Shown one piece after another: positions 8,100 through 18,267 of a stretch of DNA of 64,000 nucleotides. This DNA comes from JASHPR01 sp963739645. GTDB lineage: Bacteria; Actinomycetota; Actinomycetes; Streptosporangiales; Streptosporangiaceae. The stretch is taken from the NCBI GenBank assembly GCA_963739645.1, contig CAVUBM010000086.1, positions 62,001 to 126,000 on the forward strand, given 5' to 3'. Numbering within the stretch: position 1 is the first letter of the stretch; every line of letters starts with the position of its first letter. The notes beneath the pieces were generated by a model. That model saw nothing but the letters and a program-made list of their open reading frames with translations, ran no database searches and had not been told where the DNA came from. The position numbers and the translations under genes were made by a program.

Positions 8100-10062
8100 T
8101 TACCGCGGATACGGCTCTGCAGCCACGGTGTATTGCCGTCCGCTCGGCGCGGTCCAGATCAGCGTGCCGGGTTCGGGCTGGCTGAGCTGCCAGCCGTCGG
8201 CCTGCTTGGTCTGGTGATGCCGGCGGCACAGCGGGTACAGGTTGCACTCGCAGGTCCGGCCGTCCTGGTGATACGGGATCGTGTGGTCGTCGTCGCAGCG
8301 CACGGCCGGGCGGCGGCAGCCGGGGAATCCGCAGCGCGGGCTGCGGATCTTGATGATGTGCCGCAGTGAGTCCGAGGGCTGGTACCCGGCCGACTCGCGC
8401 CGGTGCTCGCAGGTCCCGGTCTCGATCGGCGTGATCTTCACCGTGGCCAGCCAGGCTCTGCGTTCGCTGCCGGGCGGCCCCGGCCCGGCGCCGGCGCGGC
8501 CGTTGCGGTCGGTTAACGTCACGCACCACTGGGCGGCTGGCTGGCGGGCCAGGGCGCTGGCCACGTCGCGGCAGGTCCCGGCGTCGGCCGCGCCCAGTCC
8601 GCCGATCTCCCCTGGCGCGTCGGACAGCCCGAGCCACGCCGCGGCCGGCATGACCAGGTTGACCCGGCTCAGCGCGCCCGGCCAGCCGCCCGCCGCGGCA
8701 GATGGCTGGCCGGGTCCGGGAGCGGGGGCGGCTGCGCCGGGCGCGGGGGCGTCGGGCGCAGCGGATGGGCCGGGGCAGGGGACAGGCGAGGGGCTGGCAC
8801 TGGCGCCGGAGCCAGGGGAGGGGGAGGCTCCGGCGCCAGTGCCAGGGGAGGGACACAGCAGGGTCTGCAGGGGCTGACCGGTGAGCCGGGCGGTGAACGC
8901 ACGGGCGCAGTTGGTCCATGCTGCCTTCGGCACCGTGGGCCTTGAGCCAGCGGGCATCGGCGTCGAGGGTCTTGTCCGCGGCGAGCACGTCGGCGGGTGG
9001 CAGGTCCCGCCCGGCGACGGCGCCGGTGCCGGCGGGCTCGGTCCAGGTCTCCACCCGGGCGTCCTTCTCCGCTTTCTTGCGCCGCCGAATCAGGGCCTCA
9101 GGGTCAAAGGCCATGATCTCTCTCACCAGCTCGGCGCGCAGCTCGCCGGAGGTCTTGCCCGGAGCGCCGGGCAAGACGATCGCGGCGATCGCGTTGGCGG
9201 CGACGTACTCCACCAGGGCCAGGTGGTGGGTGAACACCTGCGCCTTGTCCAGGTCGATGCGCCCGGCGGCCAGCGCCCGGCCCACGCCCGGCAGCCGGGC
9301 CAGGCCCTCGGCCAGCGCGACCTGGTGGTCCGCGGCACGGCCGGTGAGCGTCAGCAGCGCGGCGACCTCTTCCTCGACGTGCTCACCGGGGCGTCCGCCG
9401 GGGCCGGAGCGGCGGGCGGCCAGCTCGGTGATCGCGGCCAGCTCCCCGGCCGCGGCGCGGGAAGCCAGCCGCCGCTGGGCGGCGATCAGGCCGCAGAGCT
9501 CGCCGTCGCTCAGCCGGCCCAGGCCGTCACGCCAGGCCCGGTCGGCGAACAGTGCTAAGAGCTCGCCGGGGCCCATCCGGTCCAGGGCGCCTCCGGCGGC
9601 GAACCCGAGGCTCGCGGCACCGCCATCACGGTGGGTGAACCCGGCGTCGAGAACCTCGGGGACGGTGGCGGCAGGCCCGGCGGTGGGCGGCGTGGCGCTC
9701 GCGGCGGGCCCGGCGGTGGGTGAGTTGGCTGCGGTGGCGGCGGGTCCCGTGGCGGGCGGCTTGGCGGTTGCGGGCTCGGCTTCGACCGGCTCGGACTCCA
9801 GGAAGGCCCACCGCTCGGCCGAGGACATGAGCTCCCATCCCTCGGGCGGGGCGGTGTCGGGGGTAAACCCGGCGTCGCAGGGATCGTCGTCCTCGCCGGG
9901 GTCCAGCGGGCCGTCATCCAGCCGGGCCAGCGCGGCCAGCTCGGCGGGGGTCAGCTCCTCGCCGGGCAGTGGCTCATACGGCAGCGGCTCATACGGCCGC
10001 GCCTGACCAGATAGGGGCAGGTCAGGGAGCGGTTCGAAGGGGGCGCCAGAGTGTGTGGTCAT
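8100..10062 (-). CDS. DUF222 / HNH endonuclease domain protein (13E12-type), frameshifted
   Basis: The N-terminal part (~430 residues) has a proline-rich head with two YEPLP repeats, an Ala/Pro linker with TAGPAA repeats, and the DUF222 helical core (ELAARRSG, GRALAAGRIDLDKAQVF). Near 8900-8920 the frame shifts to a second part with another Ala/Pro linker and a C-terminal HNH nuclease: CGFPGC, then DDDHTIPYHQDG, CNLYPLCRRHHQTK. The zinc cysteines and the DH of HNH are present. Such genes are multicopy and mobile-looking in actinobacteria. Its position between pncB and clpS interrupts a conserved neighbourhood. One indel is inferred; activity is unknown. Confidence 0.85.
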
Positions 10063-10362
10063 CCGGGCCTCCCTTCGGTAGCTGGCTTCGCCGATCCTGC
10101 CTTCCCTGTGCGCTTCTTATTCGATTATGTTAGCAGCACGCTACGACAGTTCGCTCGTTATTTCGAACACCTCTCCGGGCGTGTCGCGGGAATTCTGACC
10201 TCGGGCATCCTGGTCGCCGGCGTTGATCCGGGTATATGCACCGAGTGCCGGCAGGGTGTGCCCGGTGGCTGGCCTGGTGTCACGGGGCCGCCCTGCGCCG
10301 GCATTACCCAGTACGCCACGGCCCTGGCAGACTGGACCCTTACACACAGGGAGGTGACGGCC
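10063..10362. other. Intergenic region between the HNH gene and clpS
   Basis: About 300 bp with a less GC-rich patch at 10110-10170 that may hold divergent promoters. No gene or RNA was recognised. A GGGAGGTGA Shine-Dalgarno just before 10357 serves clpS. Confidence 0.5.
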
Positions 10363-10653
10363 GTGAGCGTGGCGCCTGCTGAGGTTGAGCTGCCCGAGAC
10401 TGAGCAGGAGGCGGTCCTCGATACGCCCTGGGTCACTATCGTGTGGAACGACCCGATCAACCTCATGTCGTACGTGACATACGTGTTCCAGACCGTTTTC
10501 GGCTACGCCAAGCCAAAGGCGGAGAAGCTAATGCTGGACGTGCACCACAAGGGCAAGGCCGTGGTGTCGTCCGGGGCCCGCGAGGCCATGGAGCGCGACG
10601 CCGAGACCCTGCACGGCTACGGCTTGTGGGCCACGATCAGCCACGACTCGTGA
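10363..10653 (+). CDS. clpS: ATP-dependent Clp protease adaptor ClpS
   Basis: The N-degron adaptor that delivers substrates to ClpC/ClpAP. The 96-aa protein has the conserved core TIVWNDPINLMSYVTYVFQ with the Asn/Asp residues of the N-end pocket, then KAEKLMLDVHHKGKAVVSSG and the ending GLWATISHDS. GTG 10363 is preferred over GTG 10354 because the GGGAGG Shine-Dalgarno is 7-9 nt upstream. It overlaps the DUF2017 gene by GTGA, as in other actinobacteria. Confidence 0.95.
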   Translation: MSVAPAEVELPETEQEAVLDTPWVTIVWNDPINLMSYVTYVFQTVFGYAKPKAEKLMLDVHHKGKAVVSSGAREAMERDAETLHGYGLWATISHDS

Positions 10654-11354
10654 CCGGCAGCGAGAACTGGCGCGAAGAGAGCCCGGACGATGCGGACGGG
10701 CCAGACGACGAGGCCGTTGACCTGGAGGACCTGATGGCAGGGTTCCGCCATACGTCAGGCGGTGCTACCGCACGGTTCGCCGCGGCTCAGGCGGCCATCA
10801 TCCGCGACCTGGTCGGCCAGGTGGTGGAGCTCGTCGGCGCTGACGCGGAGGCCGATGATCCGGCGCTCGGGCCTGAGGACGTGGCCACCGCCAGCCGGAA
10901 GTGGCGGGAGGACGGCCAGGTCGGCGCCGACGAACTCGCCGCGATGACCGGAATGACCGACAGTCCCGAGGTGGCGGACGACGCCGAGCTGCCCGACGAC
11001 CCGGTTCTGGCCCGGCTGCTGCCCGATGCCTACAGCGATGACCCGGAGGCCTCGGACGAATTCCGCCGGTACACCGAGCCGGGGCTGCGGTCGGGCAAGG
11101 CCGCCGCGGCCCGGACCGTGCTCGCCACGCTGCCGCCGTCCGGGGGCCGGGTCCGGCTGACTGAGCCCGAGGCCCAGGCGTGGCTGCGGGCCCTCAACGA
11201 TGTCCGGCTGGCCCTGGGCACCCGCCTGGGCGTCACCGATGACTTCGACGAGCAGGTGGCGGACATGGGGCCGGACGATCCGCGGTCGCCCTACGTCGGG
11301 GTCTACCAGTGGCTGGCCTACCTCCAGGAGAGCCTGGTGCGGGCGCTGTCCTGA
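10650..11354 (+). CDS. DUF2017 family protein
   Basis: A 234-aa acidic protein always found downstream of clpS in actinobacteria; its function is not established. It is translationally coupled to clpS (4-nt GTGA overlap). The conserved parts are the N-terminal LEDLMAGFRH region and the C-terminal block EFRRYTEPGLR, LTEPEAQAWLRALNDVRLALGTRLGV and VYQWLAYLQESLV. No catalytic motif was recognised. Confidence 0.88.
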   Translation: MTGSENWREESPDDADGPDDEAVDLEDLMAGFRHTSGGATARFAAAQAAIIRDLVGQVVELVGADAEADDPALGPEDVATASRKWREDGQVGADELAAMTGMTDSPEVADDAELPDDPVLARLLPDAYSDDPEASDEFRRYTEPGLRSGKAAAARTVLATLPPSGGRVRLTEPEAQAWLRALNDVRLALGTRLGVTDDFDEQVADMGPDDPRSPYVGVYQWLAYLQESLVRALS

Positions 11355-11361
11355 GCCCGGC

Positions 11362-11367
11362 TACGCT
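11362..11367 (+). promoter_or_regulatory. -10 hexamer TACGCT of leaderless mec
   Basis: TACGCT ends 7 nt before ATG 11375, inside the short gap after DUF2017. It suggests a separate start for the mec-cysO-cysM unit. Confidence 0.5.
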
Positions 11368-11374
11368 CGCGTCC

Positions 11375-11821
11375 ATGCTGACCTTGCCAGGAGAGCTGCG
11401 CGCCGCCATCGTCGCCCACGCCCGGGCCGACCACCCGGACGAGGCGTGCGGGGTGATCGCGGGACCGGCGGGCAGCGACCGCCCGGAGCGGTTCATCCCG
11501 ATGATGAACGCCGAGCGGTCGCCGACGTTCTACCGGTTCGACTCCCTGGAGCAGCTGCGGGTCTGGCGGGAGATGGACGACCGGGACGAGGAGCCGGTGG
11601 TCATCTACCACTCGCACACCGCGACCGAGGCCTACCCGTCGCGGACCGACATCGCGTACGCGAGCGAGCCGGGGGCGCACTACGTGCTGGTGTCGACCCG
11701 GGATCCGGGCGAGGTCGAGTTCCGCTCGTTCCGCATCGTGGACGGGGCCGTCACCGAGGAGGAGGTGCGCGTCTCCGCGGCTGACCGGGCTGACGAGCCG
11801 GGGGCCGCTGCACCGGAATGA
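11375..11821 (+). CDS. mec: JAMM-type metalloprotease acting on CysO (Mec-like)
   Basis: The zinc peptidase that in Mycobacterium tuberculosis releases cysteine from the CysO-cysteine adduct. The JAMM motif is complete: the upstream Glu in PDEACGVI and HSHTATEAYPSRTD (HxH, then Ser and Asp). The length of 148 aa is normal. Order mec-cysO-cysM is as in Mtb Rv1334-Rv1336. It may also trim the C-terminal GGRR tail of the CysO here. The last ~15 residues are a variable tail. Confidence 0.92.
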   Translation: MLTLPGELRAAIVAHARADHPDEACGVIAGPAGSDRPERFIPMMNAERSPTFYRFDSLEQLRVWREMDDRDEEPVVIYHSHTATEAYPSRTDIAYASEPGAHYVLVSTRDPGEVEFRSFRIVDGAVTEEEVRVSAADRADEPGAAAPE

Positions 11822-11892
11822 TCCGGCCCGCCGGCCGGTTGGACCGCACGGAGATCCCGCACACCCCATCAGCATGATCTGGAGCGCTAGTC

Positions 11893-12172
11893 ATGGCCAT
11901 CGAGGTACGGATCCCGACCATCCTGCGGACGTACACCGACGGGGCGAAGTCGGTCGAGGGCTCGGGCGACACGCTGGCCAGCCTGATCGCCGACCTCGAG
12001 GCGCGTTACGGCGGGCTGCAGGAGCGGCTCGTGGACGACTCGGGGCTGCGCCGGTTCGTGAACGTCTACCTGAACGACGAGGACGTGCGCTTCCTCGGCG
12101 GCGCTCGACGCGCCGGTCAAGGACGGCGACACCGTGACGGTCCTGCCCGCCGTCGCCGGCGGCCGCCGCTGA
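11893..12172 (+). CDS. cysO: CysO-like sulfur carrier protein (ubiquitin fold), frameshifted
   Basis: A small beta-grasp sulfur carrier (~92 aa) that donates thiocarboxylate sulfur to O-phosphoserine on CysM. The start VRIPTILRTYT and the core RRFVNVYLNDEDVRFLGG are typical. An indel near 12105 moves the C-terminus to a frame reading LDAPVKDGDTVTVLPAVAGG followed by Arg-Arg and TGA at 12170. The essential Gly-Gly is therefore not at the extreme C-terminus, so the RR tail must be removed, most likely by the adjacent Mec peptidase. Confidence 0.88.
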
Positions 12173-12190
12173 CCGGCTGAGCACGGCCCC

Positions 12191-13144
12191 ATGCGCTACG
12201 ACTCGCTGCTTGACTCGCTGGCGGGACGCCGCTGGTCGGCTTGCCGCGGCTGTCGCCCGGGCCCGACGACGCGGCTGTGGGCCAAGCTCGAGGACCGCAA
12301 CCCGACCGGCTCGGTCAAGGACCGGGCGGCGTTCTTGCATGGTGCGCGCGGGCGGAGAAGGAAGGGCCTGCTCAAGCCCGGCTGCCACGATCCTGGAGCC
12401 GACCTCGCGGCAACACCGGCATCTCGCTGGCCATGGTGGCCAAGCTGCGCGGCTACCGGCTGATCTGCGTGATGCCGGAGAACACCTCGGCCGAGCGGCG
12501 GCAGCTGCTCGAGATGTACGGCGCCGAGATCATCTTCTCGCCGGCGGCGGGCGGCTCCAACGAGGCGGTCCGGTGGCCAAGCAGCTCGCCGCCGAGCATC
12601 CCGACTGGGTGATGCTGTACCAGTACGGCAACGAGGCCAACGCGCTGGCCCACTACGAGACCACCGGTCCCGAGATCCTGGCCGACCTGCCGACGATCAC
12701 GCACTTCGTGGCCGGGCTCGGCACCACCGGGACCCTGATGGGCACCGGCCGGTTCCTGCGCGAGCAGGTGCCCGGCGTCGAGATCGTCGCCGCCGAGCCC
12801 CGCTACGGGGAGCTCGTGTACGGGCTGCGCAACATCGACGAGGGGTTCGTGCCCGAGCTGTACGACGAGTCGGTGCTGACCACGCGGTTCTCGGTGTCGT
12901 CCACGGACGCGCTGCGCCGGACCCGGGAGCTGCTCGACCTCGAGGGGCTGTTCGCCGGGATCTCGTCGGGAGCCGTCGCTGCACGCCGCGCTGGCCGTGG
13001 CCAAGAAGGCGGCCACCGCCGGCCGAGCAGGCCGACGTCGTGGTCATGATCGCCGACGGGGGCTGGAAGTACCTGTCGACCGGTGCCTACGCCGGCACGC
13101 TGGAGGAGGCCGAGGCCCGGCTCGAGGGCCAGCTGTGGGCGTGA
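12191..13144 (+). CDS. cysM: CysO-dependent cysteine synthase CysM, multiply frameshifted
   Basis: A PLP enzyme of the cysteine synthase fold, ~315 aa once corrected. In segments one reads TPLVGLPRLSP, KLEDRNPTGSVKDRAA with the PLP lysine, EPTS then GNTGISLAMVAK (the substrate loop), VAGLGTTGTLMGTGR (the phosphate loop), EGLFAGISSGA and the mycobacterial-type C-terminus GWKYLSTGAYAGTLEEAE..GQLW. About eight single-base shifts occur (near 12225, 12268, 12340, 12385, 12412, 12573, 12975 and 13020). Every segment keeps strong CysM-like codon content, so sequence error is likelier than decay. It uses thiocarboxylated CysO and O-phosphoserine. Confidence 0.88.
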
Positions 13145-13195
13145 CGGCCGGGCCGTGGCGGCGAGACTGCGGCGGCGAGACCATGGCGGGCGGCC

Positions 13196-14041
13196 ATGAC
13201 CATCTTTGACGAGGCCACCGCGGTCCGCCGCGTCGTGGACGGACGGTACGAGATCCAGCCCGACCCGCGGTTCGCGCTCGTGGCGCCCGGCGGCACCGCC
13301 CCGCCTGCGGTGAACGGCGGGGTGCTGGTGGCGACCGTGCTGCGGGCCGTGCTGGACACCTCACCGCACCCGTACCCGGTGGCGACCAGCGCGCATTTCC
13401 TGCGCGTGCCTCTGCTCAAGCGCCGGCCGAGGTCGAGGTGACCTGGCTGCGGCAGGGCCGGACCGCGGCGACGGCGCGCGCCGCGGTGATCCAGGACGGG
13501 CAGACGGTGCTGGACGCGACCGTGACCACCGGGAACCTGCCCGCAGGCCCGGCTGCGAACGGGGAGCTGAGCTGGACCGGCGAGCCGCCGCAGATACCGC
13601 CGATCGAGGAGTGTGTCACCCTCGGGCCGTGGCCGGGGACCGTCGGCCCGGACGGCACAGCCGGTTACGCGGCCCAGGTGGATATGCGCCTGGATCCGGC
13701 GACCACCGGCTGGCGGCAGGGCAAACCGGCCGGGCCTCCCGGAGATGCGCGGCTACTTCGGCCTGCAAGAAGAACGCGACCCCGACGCCTACCTCCTGGC
13801 GCTGGCGGTGGATGGGCTGCCGCCGGTCGTGTTCGGCCTCGGCGCGGCCGGCTGGGCACCCACCGTCGAACTCACCTGGTACATGCGGGGAGTACCGGTC
13901 CCGGGGCCGCTGCGGGTCGCGACCCGGTCCCGGCACGTCAGCGGCGGCTGGTTCGATGAGGAGGCCGAGGTCTGGGACGCGGCAGGCCAGCTGGTGGCGC
14001 AGAGCCGCCAGATCGCGCGGGTCGGCCGAAGCAAGAAGTAG
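13196..14041 (+). CDS. Acyl-CoA thioesterase-like protein (double hotdog), frameshifted
   Basis: About 280 aa once two indels (near 13425 and 13735) are corrected. The N-terminal hotdog has PDPRFALVAPGGTAPPAVNGGVL and a TSAHFLRVP strand; the C-terminal hotdog has PPVVFGLGAAGWAPTVELTWYMRG and VATRSRHVSGGWFDEEAEVWD, ending GQLVAQSRQIARVG. This is the TesB-like actinobacterial thioesterase family. Substrate is unknown. It follows cysM by about 50 nt, but nothing ties it to cysteine synthesis. Confidence 0.85.
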
Positions 14042-14164
14042 AGCTCGCGCCTCCGCACCGGCGAAGCCAGGACAGCCGCGACGGCTGCCGGAGGCCGTGA
14101 AGGGGTTAGGGGAGGCGGGCGGGGGATGACATGCCGGGGGACCTGGGAGGGTCTCCCCCGAGTG

Positions 14165-15464
14165 TCAGGGCACGCTCTTGATCCGCCACACCAGGATCGA
14201 GCCGAGCACCGCCACCACCGCCGTGCCGGCGAACAGCGTCGGGTAGCCGCCCAGCGACACCAGCGGCGCGGCGATCAGCGCCCCGATCGCCGCCGGGCAG
14301 ACAATCGCGATGTTGATTATGCCGAGGTCCTTGGCCCGGTCGGCGGCTGCGGGCAGCACCTGGGTGATCAGCGCCTGGTCCACGGCGAGGTAGGCGCCGA
14401 AGCCGACGCCGAACAGCACGGCCGCGCCGATCGCCGCGTCCCAGGTCTCCACGAACGTGAGCAGCAGCGCGGCCGCGCCCATCAGCGCGCCGGAGATCGT
14501 GACGATCATCTTCCTGCGGCCCAGCCGGTCCGAGATCATCCCGCCCACGATCGCGGTGATCACCACGCCGGCCGTGTAGATCACGATCAGGATCAGCAGC
14601 CCGTCGGCCGCGGTCTTGCCCGGGAACAGCTGGGCGTAGTGGATCTGGTCGCGCAGGAAGTAGAGCAGGTACAGGGTGCCCATCGCGATGGCCAGGGAGG
14701 CGAGGAAGCGGGTGATCCAGGCCCAGGCGAAGTCGGGGTAGGCGCGGGGGCTGATCCAGTACGCGCGGGCCAGCTGCCGCCAGGACAGCGGCTCGCGGTG
14801 CTCAGTCTCCAGCGGGTAGTCGGGGGAGCGCAGCACGAACGGCAGCGTGAACACGGCCAGCAGCACGGCCAGCGCCAGGTACCCGCCGCTCACCGACGTG
14901 AAGACGTCCACGACCACGATCGTGCCGACCACCAGGCCGAGCGCCTGGGGCATCCCGACCCAGCCGGCCACCGTGGCCCGCTGCCGGACCGGGACATGAT
15001 CGGGGATGGCCGCGCTCAGGCTGGCGTACTCGCCGTTCTGGAACGCGCTGAACAGCACCCACAGCAGGGCCACGCCGAGCACCGTGTGCTGCTGGGCCAG
15101 GATCACCAGGGATATCGCGGCGAGCAGCGCCATGCTCAGCGTCCAGCGGTGCCGCCGGCCGTTCATCCGGCCCAGTGCGTACTTGCGCGTGGTGCGGTCG
15201 GACAGCGCCCCGGCCACCGGCGTGGCCAGGCCGGACGCGATCGCGCCCGACGCCGCTGACGATCGCCAGGGCGACGATCTTGTGATCCGGCGTGATGTCC
15301 TGGAGCTGGGTCGGCAGCAGCACCTGCAGCGGGGTGTACGAGGCCATCCACATGCCCAGGCTGGCCAGGCCCAGGCTGGCGATCCAGCCGCGGCGCACGT
15401 GCACGGTCGGCTCGGCCAGGGCCTCGGACGCCGTCAGGGGCTGCTCAGTCGTCTGGTCGGCCAT
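14165..15464 (-). CDS. Major facilitator superfamily transporter, frameshifted
   Basis: A 12-TM transporter of ~430 aa. ATG 15464 follows GGGAGG by 6 nt. The N-terminal part (RGWIASLGLASLGMWMASYTPLQVLLP) is in a different frame from the rest, with the break near 15245-15260. The MFS A-like motif occurs as GALSDRTTRKYALGRMNGRR and is repeated in the second half as GGMISDRLGRRKMIV. It looks like the SLC45-like actinobacterial group (LPTQLQDITPDHK). Substrate is not predictable, possibly a sugar. Confidence 0.87.
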
Positions 15465-15611
15465 CACACCCTCCCGCGAGCCCGTCGCCGTCTGCGAGCC
15501 CGCCCTGCTGGGATCATGCCGCGTTCGCCGCGATATTGGTAGATGCGCGATCCAACCGAGACCTCGGGTCGGCCGCTCGCCGGCCGCGGACGGCGCGTAG
15601 CCTGATGGACC

Positions 15612-16398
15612 GTGGAGATCAAGATAATCGGCTGCTCGGGCAGCTTCCCCGGCCCGGACGCCGCCGCCTCCAGCTACCTGGTGGAGGCCGACGGGTTCCG
15701 GCTGCTCATGGACCTCGGCACCGGGGCACTCGGCGCGCTGCAGCGTTATGCCGACCTCTACGCCGTCGACGCGGTCTGCCTCAGCCACCTGCACGGTGAT
15801 CACTGCCTGGACATGTGCGCCTACTCCGGTGGCCCGCACCTTCCACCCGGACGGCCCCAAGCCGCGGATTCCGGTGTACGGGCCGTCCCAGGCCGAGGCC
15901 CGGCTCAGCCAGGCCCTGGCCGCGGACCCGCGCAGGCCGCGGCCGACCCCGGGCACGGGATGACCGACGCGTTCAGACTTCGCCGCGCTCACACCCGGGA
16001 CCTTCGAGATCGGCCCGCTGCGGATCACGGCCGACGCGGATGAACCATCCGGTGGAGACGTACGGCTTCCGGCTCGAGCACGGCGGGCGGGCGATCGCCT
16101 ACTCGGCGGACACCGGGCCGGCCGACGCGCTGGTCGACCTGGCCCGCGACGCCGACGTGCTGCTCTGCGAGGCGTCGTTCCTCGAGCCGGCCGACGGGGA
16201 GCCGCCGACCTGCCCCCGGGCTGCACCTCACCGGCCGGCAGGCGGCCGAGCACGCCGACCGGGCCGGGGCGGGCGAGCTCGTGCTCGACCCACCTGGTGC
16301 CGTGGAACGACAGCGACCGCACGCTCGATGAGGCGGACGGGGCCTTCAGCGGGGAGTCGTATCTCGCGTCGCCGGGACTGAGGCTGGTGCTCGATTAG
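15612..16398 (+). CDS. MBL-fold metallo-hydrolase (Rv1339-like), multiply frameshifted
   Basis: A beta-lactamase-fold hydrolase of ~260 aa after correction. The metal site LSHLHGDHCLDM is intact, as are MNHPVETYGFRLEH and IAYSADTGPADALVDLARDADVLLCEASF. In mycobacteria the gene in this position (Rv1339, before rphA and rdgB) encodes a cAMP phosphodiesterase, and the same place before rph-rdgB supports orthology. At least five indels occur (15825-16290). GTG 15612 lies 8 nt after a TAGCCT hexamer. The mycobacterial neighbours rhomboid and murI are absent here. Confidence 0.85.
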
Positions 16399-16518
16399 GA
16401 CGCGGGCATCGCGTAACGGCACATGGGGTGAGCGGGTGTATCCGGATTCGTCCGTGCAGGTGAGATGGCACGCGGGTGCGTGCGGGCCGGCCAGCGGCTG
16501 CACATAAACTCACCTCCC

Positions 16519-17466
16519 ATGCGCGTACTCGTCACCGGCGGCGCCGGCTTCATCGGCTCACACCTGACCGACGCGCTCCTGGCCCGGGGGGACGAGGTGA
16601 CCGTGGTCGACGACCTGTCCGCGGGGCGGCTGGCCCGGCTGGACTGCCCAGGCCGCGCTGCACAAGCTGAGCGTCACCGACGCCGGCGTCGCTGACCGCG
16701 CTGGTCGAGCAGGCCAGGCCCGAGCTGATCTGCCACCTGGCCGCGCAGATCGACGTGCGGGTCTCGGTGGCGGCCCCGGCCGACGACGCCCAGACCAACG
16801 TGGTCGGCACCGTCAACGTGCTCGAGGCGGCCCGGGCGGCCGGGCGCGCGGGTGCTGTTCTGCTCCACCGGCGGCGCGCTGTACGGCCGGGACGCGCCGA
16901 TCCCGTCGCTGGAGGACGTGCTGCCGCTGCCCGAGTCGCCGTACGGCATCGCCAAGTACTGCGCCGAGCAGTACGTCGGCCTGTACAACCGGCTGCACGG
17001 GACCGGGCACACGGTCCTGCGGCTGGCCAACGTGTACGGCCCGCGGCAGGACCCGGCGGGCGAGTCCGGGGTGATCCCGATCTTCTGCGCCCGGGTGCTC
17101 GCCGGGGAGCGGCCGGTCGATCTACGGGGACGGCGCGCAGACCCGCGACTACGTCTACGTCGGCGACGCGGTCGCGCGCGTTCCTGGCCGCGGCCGACCG
17201 GCGGCCGGCCGGGCACCTGGAACATCGGCACCGGGACCGAGGTCAGCGTGCTCGGACCTGGCCCAGCTCATCGGCGAGGCGGCCGGCCGCCCGGTGGACC
17301 CGGAGTTCGCCCCGGCCCGGCCCGGCGAGCTGCAGCGCAGTGCGCTGGCGGTCGAGCGGGCCCACCGTGACCTGGGCTGGAGGCCGCAGGTTCCGCTGGC
17401 CGAGGGCGTGCGGCGCGGTGTACCGCGTGGATCGAGGCCGGGACGCCGGACCGGGCCGCGTACTGA
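16519..17466 (+). CDS. NAD-dependent epimerase/dehydratase (GalE-like), multiply frameshifted
   Basis: An extended SDR of ~310 aa after correction. It has the NAD motif TGGAGFIGSHL, the segments HLAAQIDVRVSV and FCSTGGALYG, catalytic YGIAKYCAEQY, LRLANVYGPRQDP and the C-terminal block GELQRSALAVERAHRDLGWRP. This pattern fits UDP-glucose 4-epimerase-type sugar nucleotide enzymes. ATG 16519 follows TAAACT by 8 nt. About six indels (16650-17430) break the frame. Substrate specificity cannot be set. Confidence 0.85.
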
Positions 17467-17520
17467 CCCGGCTCGCGGTCGGCTGCGTCGTCCGTGGCCC
17501 GATCCGGCCCGGCGGACCGA

Positions 17521-17526
17521 TACGCT
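17521..17526 (+). promoter_or_regulatory. -10 hexamer TACGCT of leaderless rph
   Basis: TACGCT ends 7 nt before ATG 17534; no Shine-Dalgarno. It drives the rph-rdgB unit. Confidence 0.6.
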
Positions 17527-17533
17527 GGCGGGC

Positions 17534-18267
17534 ATGTCGCGACCGGACGGACGCAGCCCTGAGCAGCTGCGCGAGGTAAAGATCACCAGGGGCTGGCTCG
17601 ATCACGCCGAGGGATCGGTGCTGGTCGAGTTCGGCGCCACCCGCGTGCTCTGCGCGGCCAGCGTGGCCGAGGAGCTGCCCCGCTGGCGCCGGGGGAGCGG
17701 GCTGGGCTGGGTCACCGCCGAGTACGCGATGCTGCCGCGGGCCACGAACACGCGCGGCGACCGGGAGTCGGTCAAGGGCCGGCCAGGGCGGCCGCACGCA
17801 GGAGATCTCGCGGCTGATCGGCCGGTCCCTGCGGGCCTGCCATCGACGCCAAGGCGCTGGGCGAGAACACGATCATCATCGACTGCGACGTGCTGCAGGC
17901 CGACGGCGGCACCCGCACCGCCGCGATCACCGGCGGGTACGTGGCGCTGGCCGACGCGATCGGCTGGCTGCGCGGCCGGAAGCGGCTTAAGGGCGGCGAC
18001 CCGCTCGTCACGTCGGTGGCCGCGGTCAGCGTCGGGATCGTGGACGGGCAGCCCCGGCTCGACCTGTGCTACGAGGAGGACGTGGCCGCGGAGACCGACA
18101 TGAACGTGGTCTGCACCGGCGACGGCAGGTTCGTCGAGGTCCAGGGCACCGCCGAGCGCGAGCCGTTCGGGCGCGAGCTGCTCGACGAGCTGCTCACGCT
18201 GGCCGTGGCCGGGTGCGCGGAGCTGACCCAGCTGCAGCGCCGGGCGCTTGAGGCTGCGACGGCATGA
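17534..18267 (+). CDS. rph: Ribonuclease PH, two indels
   Basis: A phosphorolytic exonuclease that trims tRNA 3' ends. Conserved text: SPEQLREVKITRGW, GSVLVEFGATRVLCAASV, TAEYAMLPRATNTRGDRES, the phosphate-site Arg in GGRTQEISRLIGRSLR, IDCDVLQADGGTRTAAITGGYVAL and AAETDMNVVCTGDGRFVEVQGTAE. An extra C near 17783 and an extra T near 17842 break the frame. Removing each restores the family sequence exactly. It overlaps rdgB by ATGA, as in Mtb Rv1340-Rv1341. tRNA-Leu downstream has no encoded CCA. Confidence 0.93.
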
